Part shown: positions 27,245 to 34,245 of the stretch, in pieces
How positions within the stretch are numbered: the stretch's first letter is position 1
Layout of the letters: every line of letters begins with the position of its first letter
NCBI GenBank assembly: GCA_964463985.1
Contig: CAYXEK010000006.1
Location: 19,305 to 83,304, forward strand
Length of the DNA: 64,000 nucleotides
Source: JAXGPF01 sp964463985
Lineage (GTDB): Bacteria; Verrucomicrobiota; Kiritimatiellia; JAAZAB01
Direction: 5' to 3'
Translations under genes and position numbers: made by a program
The notes under the pieces: model-generated
Databases searched by the model: none
Told to the model about the DNA's origin: nothing
Seen by the model: the letters and a program-made list of their open reading frames with translations, nothing else

Positions 27245-27562
27245 TTAACGGCGATACCCGCCGCGGGAGCCGCCGCCGCCACCGCCAAAATCGCCGCCGC
27301 GGGGGGCGCGTTCTTCGCGCGGACGGGCTTCATTGACCGTCAGCGGGCGGCCTTTGAAATCCTGACCGTTGTATTCGGCAACAGCCTTGGTAGCGTCATC
27401 CTTCGATGCCATTTCCACAAAGGCAAAGCCGCGTGACTTGTTCGTGAATTTGTCGACAATCAACGTGCAATCCGAAACCGTGCCCACCTTCTCGAACAAC
27501 TCGCGGATATCCGCCTCGCAAATGTCGAAAGGCAGATTTCCCACATACAACCTCGTACCCAT
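27245..27562 (-). CDS. RNA-binding protein, single RRM with Gly/Arg-rich tail
   Basis: 105 residues. One RNA recognition motif with RNP2 LYVGNLPF and RNP1 SRGFAFVEM, then a short tail rich in Arg and Gly ending GGGGGGSRGGYRR. Small RRM proteins of this kind in bacteria are often cold- or stress-induced. GGAGGATC precedes the ATG. Its long upstream region and its own strong terminator indicate a monocistronic unit. Confidence 0.95.
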   Translation of the reverse strand: MGTRLYVGNLPFDICEADIRELFEKVGTVSDCTLIVDKFTNKSRGFAFVEMASKDDATKAVAEYNGQDFKGRPLTVNEARPREERAPRGGDFGGGGGGSRGGYRR

Positions 27563-27864
27563 ACTGATCCTCCATGCGCCGCCGACGACCCGGTGACTGT
27601 TCCCGACTTATTCGGGTTTCGAATGCCCAAACCCAGGGGGCATTGGGCATCCACCATCTCACCAAACCGCACACTGACAGCTACTAATATGAAACTCTAT
27701 CAACTTTCAACCGGGATGCAAGTTATTTTTTTATATTTTTTTCGGGAGAGCCGGCATCCAAAGTCCCGGGCAGCGTTAAAGCCATCCTTTCAAAACGCAA
27801 AAAATCCGTTTTGGGGAAGGCCGGATGCCCCCCCGGCCTTGCTGACATGACTTCGGGAATTAAC
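27563..27864 (-). promoter_or_regulatory. Leader/promoter region of the RRM gene and cupin terminator region
   Basis: No gene is seen in these 302 bases. On the minus strand the part nearest the RRM gene holds a probable long leader with an 8-bp inverted repeat ATGCCCAA / TTGGGCAT (27621-27648). AT-rich sequence near 27685-27745 offers weak -35/-10 candidates such as TTGCAT and TAGAGT spaced 16. A long structured leader would suit a temperature-regulated RNA-binding protein, but this is inference. Confidence 0.35.
27790..27840 (-). terminator. Probable terminator after the cupin gene
   Basis: On the minus strand, 24 bases past the cupin stop, an 8-bp perfect stem AAGGCCGG / CCGGCCTT (27817-27824 and 27833-27840) is followed by CCCCAAAACGGATTTTTTG. 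The T-rich tail itself lies in a second small stem CAAAACG / CGTTTTG. The combination looks like a rho-independent terminator. Confidence 0.55.
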
Positions 27865-28200
27865 TCAGGATGGTTTCTGGCGAATCATGATCAGCAGCAT
27901 TTTAAAACGCTGCACGGCTCGCAAGGCATGCGGCACGCCCGCCGGCATGACGAACAATTCGCCGGCGCTGAGCGCGGCCGGCCGGCCGGCCAGCAAAATC
28001 TCCGCAGAACCTTCCAGCGCCTGGACCACGGCGTCAAACGGCGCCGTATGCTCGCTCAAGCCCTGGCCGCGATCGAAGGCAAACACTGTAATGGTGCCGG
28101 CCGGATGGTCCACCAGGGTTTTGCTGACCACCGCATCCGCGGCGTAATCAATGGCGCCCGCCAGATTAACGGCCCGCCCGGCGGGAATGTTGTTGGACAT
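27865..28200 (-). CDS. Small cupin-domain protein
   Basis: 111-residue single-domain cupin. GQGLSEHTAPFDAVVQALEG corresponds to cupin motif 1, with His and Glu/Asp metal-ligand positions partly kept, and FVMPAGVPHALRAV to motif 2 with its His. AAAGG before the ATG at 28200; the frame further upstream runs into the tRNA and is not coding. Family roles range from sensor to isomerase; none can be assigned. It lies just downstream of a tRNA gene on the same strand. Confidence 0.82.
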   Translation of the reverse strand: MSNNIPAGRAVNLAGAIDYAADAVVSKTLVDHPAGTITVFAFDRGQGLSEHTAPFDAVVQALEGSAEILLAGRPAALSAGELFVMPAGVPHALRAVQRFKMLLIMIRQKPS

Positions 28201-28316
28201 GGACTGCTGCCTTTGCGTTTTCCTGAATCCGCGCGGGATTTCAGCGCTGCGATGTGCTCCATCGCGGCGGCGCCGTTTCATGCCGGCGGCAGGATGTAAT
28301 TCGACGGCGGCAAAAC

Positions 28317-28393
28317 TGGTGGAGGATAAGGGAGTCGAACCCTCGACCTCTTGAATGCCATTCAAGCGCTCTAGCCAACTGAGCTAATCCCCC
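28317..28393 (-). tRNA. tRNA-Ala (anticodon GGC)
   Basis: Minus-strand cloverleaf. Acceptor GGGGGAT pairs with ATCCTCC with one G-U pair; the D arm is GCTCAGTTGGCTAGAGC. The anticodon stem CTTGA/TCAAG carries the loop ATGGCAT, giving anticodon GGC, and the T arm contains GGTTCGA. The CCA end is encoded (28317-28319). 77 bases with CCA. Confidence 0.97.
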
Positions 28394-28528
28394 GGCAAAA
28401 ATTCATGCATTAATAGCACAACCCCGGCTGCGGCGCAATTGTTTTTTTCCAAACATGTCACATTTGAGCGCAATCGTGAGCAAGCCGGCAGCGCCTGGCT
28501 TCCGGCCGGCCGGCAGTTGATCTGGAAT

Positions 28529-28567
28529 GGCTTGCAGGCCAGGCGCTGCGCGCCTGGCCTGCAAGCC
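28529..28567. repeat. Perfect 18-bp inverted repeat (hairpin)
   Basis: The arms GGCTTGCAGGCCAGGCGC and its exact complement are separated by three bases (TGC). Flanks at about 28510-28525 and 28570-28583 can extend the stem with mismatches (CCGGCAGTTGAT against ATCAGCGTCCGG). It lies between tRNA-Ala and the DUF2059 gene with no U-run on the minus strand, so it is more like a repetitive extragenic palindrome than a standard terminator. Confidence 0.7.
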
Positions 28568-28608
28568 GGAAAATCAGCGTCCGGCAATGCAGCCTATGGT
28601 CAGACTTT

Positions 28609-29121
28609 CTACTTCTGCTGCCCGGCCTCCATGGCCTCTTGCTTGAGTTCTTCGGTCATGGCCTGGATCTTCGGCATGATCTGCATCATTAGTTTCTGGC
28701 TGATTTCCATGGACCGCTTCATCAATTCCGGCTGCTTTTTCACGAATGCCTGGCCGGCCGGGGACTTGTAGAAGGCGACCGTGTCTTTCAGTTCCTGCTC
28801 CGTGAATGTTTCCGCGTAAAGCGCGATGTAATCGGCCTTCATCTTTTCCCAGCTCAATTCCCCGGCTATCATGTCCATCATCTTTTCCGTCTGGCGGGAC
28901 ACATTCGCCGGCATGTTCGTGGCGCCCGTTACCTGCTGCATTTTTTCCATTTGCGGCGGGATCATCCGCTTCACCATGGCAAAGGACTGCTCGACAGCAT
29001 CCTGCATGTTCATCGCAGCCAGGAGTTCTTCCGCCAACGCGCGGCGTTGTGATTCCTGCGCGCCGGCAGCGGTCACGCCCGACACCACCAACACCATCAT
29101 TACGCCAGCCAATTTTCTCAT
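28609..29121 (-). CDS. Secreted DUF2059-domain protein
   Basis: 170 residues. It starts MRKLAGVMMVLVVSG with a signal peptide ending near AAGAQES, then an all-helical domain with YAETFTEQELKDTVAFYKSP and GQAFVKKQPELM, the DUF2059 signature. Family function is unknown; members are periplasmic. AAGGGAG stands before the ATG at 29121, preferred to a longer frame. Rich in Met and Gln. Confidence 0.9.
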   Translation of the reverse strand: MRKLAGVMMVLVVSGVTAAGAQESQRRALAEELLAAMNMQDAVEQSFAMVKRMIPPQMEKMQQVTGATNMPANVSRQTEKMMDMIAGELSWEKMKADYIALYAETFTEQELKDTVAFYKSPAGQAFVKKQPELMKRSMEISQKLMMQIMPKIQAMTEELKQEAMEAGQQK

Positions 29122-29162
29122 GCCTGCTCCCTTCGTTGCGTTGGGCCGCATTGCGCGCCCGG

Positions 29163-30152
29163 TTAAAAGCCGTTGAATTCCATTACGGCATCTATCATAG
29201 CGACAATATTTTCCACGGGCGTCCCGGCCTGGACATTGTGCACGGCATTGAAAACAAAGCCGCCGGTCGGGGCGAAGATATCGCACCGTTCCAGCACTTC
29301 CCGGCGCACTTGGCCGGGCGTTCCGAAGGGAAGGGTCCTTTGAGTGTCAATGCCGCCTCCCCAGAAGACGATGCGATCACCGTAATTATCCTTCAACCGG
29401 CGCGGGTCCATGCCCGCCGCTGAACACTGAACGGGGTTCACAATATCGAAGCCGGAATCAATGAAGTGCGGAATGAATTTTTCGACCGCACCGCAAGAGT
29501 GTTTGAAGGTCTTCCAGGCGGTATTTCCGTGAATCCATGCGTTGATCTTCCTGTAGTACGGAGCGTAAGGTTCCTCGTAGGTGTCCGTCGAACAGAAACT
29601 CGATGCCTGCGTGCCGAAATCCGTGCCGCAGACAAAGACAACATCCAGGGTGCGGGAGAGAACCGCGTGGACTTTTTCAAGATTCTGCAGCGCGATTTCG
29701 CATTGCCTCGCAAAAACGGCATGGATGTAATCCTGCCGCGCAACCGTGGAGATATACCACTCCGCAACGTCGCGGATGCCCCTGGGATGCTTCAGGAACG
29801 GGGCGGGCACCAAAGCAATGTCGCCGAACGCAGTCCCGCCAATGCCGCCCACTACCGCGCGGGTTGACAATGCCAGCCGCTGCGCCTGCTCCTCATACCA
29901 CTTCAGGTCGGCGGCGGACAGCAGGGTGAATTCCTCCAGGTTGTCTTCCGGATGCAGATTGTTGACATTTACGGGGTCCTGCCGGATGATCGCGTCGAAG
30001 AAAAAACTGCCGGCCGGCATGCGTCCTCTGGGAGGCACGCTCCGATCGCCTTGCGGATATATTAAAAGTCCGCCATCCCTGCCTTGACTCGTGTTGAAAT
30101 GCCCGGAAACGAGCAACCCCGTCCCCATTATTCCATCGTTCCAATTTTCCAT
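29163..30152 (-). pseudogene. Uroporphyrinogen decarboxylase-like (URO-D) protein, 5'-truncated
   Basis: The reading frame matches the C-terminal three quarters of the URO-D-like family abundant in anaerobes and PVC bacteria: LLIYPQGDRSVPPRGRMP, FFFDAIIRQDPV, VVFVCGTDFGTQ, FKHSCGAVEKFIPHFIDSGF and IVFWGGGIDTQ. Relatives have about 100-120 more residues at the N-terminus, including the start of the barrel. Here homology begins only near 30120, and the leading bases (ATGGAAAATTGGAACGATGG on the minus strand) look like a dispersed intergenic repeat. A start exists (GTG 30161 or ATG 30152), so a short protein could be made, but a 5' deletion is more likely. No further N-terminal coding is seen up to 30284. 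Confidence 0.65.
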
Positions 30153-30284
30153 AGATGCCACTGAAATGAAAACTTTGAAAAATTATCCTTTGCAAGCGCC
30201 GCCAAGCTTTATACAATAGATGGAGATTAAGGATCGGCATGGCTCGGCGGACGCAACAGCAAAAATGTCACCAGGAATACGGAC

Positions 30285-30812
30285 ATGAACAAATCCCACA
30301 ACATTCATCTGCCGCGCGATCCGTTTGCATACATCGGCTTGTGGCAGATGCTGACTTTCGTGATGCTGTTGCTCCTGATCTGGGTCAATGAATTGCGCGA
30401 TATTTCCGGATTTTACTTCGGCGAATCTCCGGATGAATCCACGCTGGTTCGCGGTTGCGTGCTGACGGCGGCAGTTTTGTTCACGGCAATCATTGCCGTG
30501 GGGAACACCTACGTCCAGCAAAAAAGGATTTTGAGCACCCTGATTTCCGTTTGCGCCAAGTGCCACCGGGTGCGCGTCAACGACAATTCATGGCAATTGA
30601 TCGAAGACTACATCAGCGACAATTCGCTGCTGTCATTTTCCCATGGCTTGTGTCCGGACTGCATGGCGGAAACCATACAGGATATCACGTCCATGAAAAG
30701 CGATGGCATAAACGCCGTCAATTCCCATGTAGACTCGGACAGCCGCAAGACGGGCGAACACGGGCATGGCAAAACCGCGTCTGCGGATCATCCCGCCACC
30801 AAGCCGGCATAG
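30285..30812 (+). CDS. Membrane protein with cytoplasmic Cys4 module
   Basis: 175 residues. Two membrane helices (about 17-35 and 56-74) are joined by a short loop, followed by a Cys4 module with Cys90/Cys93 (CAKCHRVR) and Cys123/Cys126 (FSHGLCPDCM), then a polar tail rich in His, Lys and Asp. The Cys4 module closely matches the tail of the response regulator at 2112-2741, including the W, E, Y and FSH positions between the Cys pairs. A zinc-binding or redox signalling role is possible; no output domain is present. The last 25 bases overlap the convergent MR/MLE gene. Confidence 0.78.
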   Translation: MNKSHNIHLPRDPFAYIGLWQMLTFVMLLLLIWVNELRDISGFYFGESPDESTLVRGCVLTAAVLFTAIIAVGNTYVQQKRILSTLISVCAKCHRVRVNDNSWQLIEDYISDNSLLSFSHGLCPDCMAETIQDITSMKSDGINAVNSHVDSDSRKTGEHGHGKTASADHPATKPA

Positions 30813-32080
30813 TGCGGGCTGGCCATCAAGATGCCGCCGCTGCGTGCATAAAAATCATCGTCAAGGTTGAATACGCCGCCCACCGGGACGGTCCAGGGCG
30901 CGCCGGAGCAGGGATGGCGCCGGGTCATATTGTTCCAGTCGCGGTAATTCTGATGCCCGTTGGTTTCCAGCACGCCGATGGTCATTCCGGGCAACGGCGC
31001 CAGACGGGCCGCAACGTTTTTGTTCCAATCCACCAGCAGGGGATTGACGGTCAAATCGGCGCAAAAGCAGGGCACATGGCGTTCTGCCGCAAGCCGGGCG
31101 ATCCGCAAGCTCATGCTCAAGGTCTTGGCAATCGGTTTCAGGGCGATGGCGCCGTATCCCATATCCATCCGGCGGCGCGCGTCCTCGGCGGAATGGGCGC
31201 TTTCATCGGCCGCCAGCCTCACGGGCAAATCGCGCACATCCGTCTCCAATTCCTCGGGAAACGGCTCTTCCAGCAGGACGATTCTTTCCAGGGCGCCGAT
31301 TTTGGATGCATGGTCCAGCAACCGGCGCAGACGGTCCTTGCTGTCATACCGGCCGTTGGCGTCCAGGTAATACGGGATGCGGCCGTCTTGAGTATGCGGT
31401 GTTTGCAAATCCTTCAATGCACCGTGGATTTCAGCCAGGCGCCGCTTGTCCCACGCCAGCATTTTGCCGCGGTCGCCGTCGCCGTCCGGGTCGCAGCCGA
31501 TTTTGATCTTGAAGAAGAAAAAGCCCTCCTGCAGCGTCCGTTGAATTTCCGGCATTCCGACGCCGTAGGACAGCAACGGAATGCAGGCAACCTGCGCGTG
31601 CCGGGTGGACAGAGCGGGGCGGAATTCCGCCGGGATCATGGCATCAAAATCCCGGCAGCCATTGACGGCAGCGTATAGCTGCCAGGCGGCATTGTCCACG
31701 GCCACCAGTGAATTCAACGCGAAAGTCAAACGCAAATCCGGGCGGCCGCTTAATTTTTGGCCATAGGCATGGGTCTCCGGCAGCAGGCGATCCAGCAGGT
31801 CGAGCGGCGTGTCGAAAGACATGCCGGCGGCGCGCCGCAAGGCGAAGGCGGTCATCATATACATGAGGCAGTTGCCTGCCGCTTCTGAATGGGCGGTGAA
31901 CACGGCGGCGTCGGACCAGAGGATGCTTTGCGTACCCAGCCCCACCCCGTTGTGCCCGGAGTCATCCGCCAGGCGCGCGACGGACTGCCAGATTTCGCGC
32001 ATGTACCCGCCCTTGAATCCGAATGGCGCCCGCAATGGTTCGCGTTCAAAATTGTCCGCGGCATGTTTAATGGTTATCAT
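30788..32080 (-). CDS. Enolase-superfamily (mandelate racemase/muconate lactonizing) enzyme
   Basis: 430 residues. General base motif FFKIKIG (KxK), metal ligands in YYLDANGRYD, LLEEPFPEEL and LAADESAHS, then GALALKP-like GYGAIALKP. Such enzymes abstract a proton alpha to a carboxylate, for example sugar-acid dehydratases. AAGGATC precedes the ATG at 32080. It lies 11 bases downstream of the Gfo/Idh/MocA gene, so the pair probably oxidises and dehydrates or epimerises a sugar acid. Specific substrate not readable. Confidence 0.87.
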   Translation of the reverse strand: MITIKHAADNFEREPLRAPFGFKGGYMREIWQSVARLADDSGHNGVGLGTQSILWSDAAVFTAHSEAAGNCLMYMMTAFALRRAAGMSFDTPLDLLDRLLPETHAYGQKLSGRPDLRLTFALNSLVAVDNAAWQLYAAVNGCRDFDAMIPAEFRPALSTRHAQVACIPLLSYGVGMPEIQRTLQEGFFFFKIKIGCDPDGDGDRGKMLAWDKRRLAEIHGALKDLQTPHTQDGRIPYYLDANGRYDSKDRLRRLLDHASKIGALERIVLLEEPFPEELETDVRDLPVRLAADESAHSAEDARRRMDMGYGAIALKPIAKTLSMSLRIARLAAERHVPCFCADLTVNPLLVDWNKNVAARLAPLPGMTIGVLETNGHQNYRDWNNMTRRHPCSGAPWTVPVGGVFNLDDDFYARSGGILMASPHYAGLVAG

Positions 32081-32091
32081 TTTGATCCTTG

Positions 32092-33012
32092 TCAACGCTT
32101 GGCGTAAAATTTTTCAAATGCGCCGCCGTCAAAACCCGGATCATCCACGGGGATTTCCGCCAGTTTCACCTCGATGCCGCCGCGGGCGCGCGACAGGCGG
32201 CCGGCCAGCATGATCTGCACCGACTCCGCCAGCGCCGGCACATCCGCCAGGGCATTGGGCTTGTTTTCCAGCCGGTCGAGCACCTGGTCCAGCAGGGCCC
32301 CGTAAATCCGGCCGGTATTGACGGTGAACTGGAAAGTGGTCTTGGTGGTCATGATGGTGGCCGTGAAAGGGTGCCAGACTTCGTGGAAATTGTTGTAAAC
32401 GGCGGTCACCCCGGAAGCAAACCGCACGAAAAAGGTTTCACACCGGCGTCCGTCCGCCTCGCCGCTGCCCACGCAGCGGCAGGCCACCGCGCCGGTACCT
32501 ACCAGCCCGCCGATCAGTTCCACCACGTGAATGCCGTAGTTGAATTCATCCGTGCCCACGGTGCCGATAACGCTGACGATGCGGCCGCGCTCCGCTTCCG
32601 GCTTGGCCAGGAAAGCGCGCGCCTCGTCGCAATACCGCAGGGAGGAACTGCCCAGGACCACGGCGCCCTGCCGCGTCCAGTCTTCCAATCTGCGGCAATC
32701 GGCCAGCGAACCCACGATCGGCTTGTCAATGAACACCGGCTTGCCTTTTTTGACGAACGGCTCGGCCAGGCGCAGGTGCTGCGCCCAGTTGCAGCTATGA
32801 ATGAATCCCACATCCACGCAATCGGCCAACTCCTCCAGGGTGCGGCAGCGCTTTTCCAACTGGAAATCAGCGATAAACTTGTCAATTGCCGCGTCATCGC
32901 GGATGCCGTCATTGTACATGGCGGCATAGCGGGCGCGCGCGCCCGCATGCAGATACTTGGCGAAAGTGCCAAAATGCGAAGTGTCCGGATTGATTGCGCC
33001 GATTCTGATCAT
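32092..33012 (-). CDS. Gfo/Idh/MocA-family NAD(P)-dependent oxidoreductase
   Basis: 306 residues. N-terminal Rossmann domain beginning MIRIGAINPDTSHFGTF, with VDVGFIHSCNWAQH and the catalytic-region motif VFIDKPIVGS (the usual EKP is DKP). The C-terminal alpha/beta domain has GTDEFNYGIHVVELIGGL. The dinucleotide loop is unusual (AINPDTSHFG instead of GxGxxG). AAAGG precedes the ATG. First of a two-gene unit with the MR/MLE enzyme. Substrate probably a sugar or inositol derivative. Confidence 0.85.
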   Translation of the reverse strand: MIRIGAINPDTSHFGTFAKYLHAGARARYAAMYNDGIRDDAAIDKFIADFQLEKRCRTLEELADCVDVGFIHSCNWAQHLRLAEPFVKKGKPVFIDKPIVGSLADCRRLEDWTRQGAVVLGSSSLRYCDEARAFLAKPEAERGRIVSVIGTVGTDEFNYGIHVVELIGGLVGTGAVACRCVGSGEADGRRCETFFVRFASGVTAVYNNFHEVWHPFTATIMTTKTTFQFTVNTGRIYGALLDQVLDRLENKPNALADVPALAESVQIMLAGRLSRARGGIEVKLAEIPVDDPGFDGGAFEKFYAKR

Positions 33013-33058
33013 GACTGCCTTTCCGCCGGCCTTACCGGCAATAAAAGTGTTCGGTGTT

Positions 33059-34087
33059 TCAGAGCCCCTCTGTGCCGCTGTGCCTTTGATCCTTTGCCCC
33101 TTTGTGCCGCTGCGCCTGCGATTGCGCCTGCCCGTCCGGCCCCAGGGCGGCGCGCGTCAGAGCGCGCGATTGCAACACAACATCCGCGGTGCGGAAATGG
33201 CATTTGGCATTTTGAACCAATGCGGCCGGGCCGTGCTTGTCCGCCAACTCGCCCGCGGCGGCGACCACGGCGGCGGATGCGCCTTTGGGGAATTTGACGC
33301 CGGCCTTTTCGCCCATTTCCCGCAGCGCGGCCAGAAAATCCGCCCGCGCCAGGATGGATGCGGCGGCCACCGCCGGATCGGATTCGGCGCGGTGCCGCTG
33401 TTCCAGTTTGATTTTCCGTCCCTTGCCCATCAAAGCGCGCAACACCTGCTGCTGGCTGCCGAACTGGTCGGAAACCGCGCGCGGGCAATCCGGAATGACT
33501 GTCAACAGGTTTTCGATGGCGCGGGCATGGCCCCATGCCAGAATGAGGTTTACGCTCCGCATTTTGGCATACAGGCGGTTATAAGCCGACGGCCCGATGC
33601 GCACCAGGCTGTAGCGCCGGCCCAGCAGTTGCCGGAGGTCGCGCGCGATTTCCAGCAGGCGCTTGTCGCTGGTGATGTTCTTGCTGTCGCGCACGCCCAT
33701 GTCCTGCATCTTTTCGGCCAATGACTTGTCGGCGTAAGCCGCGGCAATCACCAGCGGACCGAAAAAGTCGCCTTTCCCGCTTTCATCCACGCCCAGGTGC
33801 GGCTGGTAATGCGCGGCGTCCAGAATTTTTTCGTAGCCGATGCGGACGGCGCCCAACACCTGCGGTTCCAGGACAAACTGGACAAAATCCGCGGCTTTTT
33901 TGCCCTGCACCAGGCATTTGCCGCTGTTGTACAACGCCACGCGGCAACCATCGGCATCGGCGGCCGCCTGGGTATATTCCATGGTTACCGGCCGATAATT
34001 GCCGCTGCGCATGATTTCCATCAGCAGAATTTGCTGGGATTCATCCAGTTTGAAGGTAAAAGATGTCGCGGGCTTGTCGGGTGTCAT
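33059..34087 (-). CDS. rnhC: Ribonuclease HIII
   Basis: Removes RNA from RNA-DNA hybrids. An N-terminal TBP-like substrate-binding domain (residues 1-90) precedes the catalytic domain with LGVDESGKGDFFGPLV, MGVRDSKNITSDKRL, the SDQFGSQQQVL segment and AAASILARADFLAAL. The conserved domain ends near NAKCHFRTADVVL. About 30 further residues follow, and the last 18 or so (QRHKGAKDQRHSGTEGL) are encoded by a dispersed intergenic repeat, so the natural stop has been lost or replaced. The core is intact, so activity is likely kept. Confidence 0.95.
   Translation of the reverse strand: MTPDKPATSFTFKLDESQQILLMEIMRSGNYRPVTMEYTQAAADADGCRVALYNSGKCLVQGKKAADFVQFVLEPQVLGAVRIGYEKILDAAHYQPHLGVDESGKGDFFGPLVIAAAYADKSLAEKMQDMGVRDSKNITSDKRLLEIARDLRQLLGRRYSLVRIGPSAYNRLYAKMRSVNLILAWGHARAIENLLTVIPDCPRAVSDQFGSQQQVLRALMGKGRKIKLEQRHRAESDPAVAAASILARADFLAALREMGEKAGVKFPKGASAAVVAAAGELADKHGPAALVQNAKCHFRTADVVLQSRALTRAALGPDGQAQSQAQRHKGAKDQRHSGTEGL
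33060..33118. repeat. 'CCCCTTTGTGCC'-type dispersed repeat inside the 3' end of rnhC
   Basis: The plus strand shows CCCCTCTGTGCCGCTGTGCC, then CCTTTGATCCTTTGCCCC and TTTGTGCCGCTGCGCC, an array of roughly 8-10-base units. The same units occur at 61214-61262, and the related CACAGAGACACGGAG form is seen at 63276-63291. Here it is translated as the C-terminal tail of RNase HIII. Confidence 0.75.
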
Positions 34088-34245
34088 TGCCTGTCAATGC
34101 CTTGGAAGTATGCGTGGTGTGTGAGTGTGGGCATGGGAAAAGATACGGATGCGTGATGCGCGGGGACGGGATGCGGATTCCTCTGCATCCCTATGTGCAT
34201 CTTGTGCTTCTTGTGGCAAATCTCCGCCTCTGTCGAGTTCAAAAC
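34088..34245. other. Intergenic stretch with GT-rich repeat fragment
   Basis: Between rnhC and fucI. It contains GGTGTGTGAGTGTGGGCATG near 34111-34130, a fragment of the GT/CA repeat family seen at 4.06-4.27 kb and 61.1 kb, and a CTTGTGCTTCTTGTGGC stretch near 34200. No gene or clear promoter seen. Confidence 0.6.
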
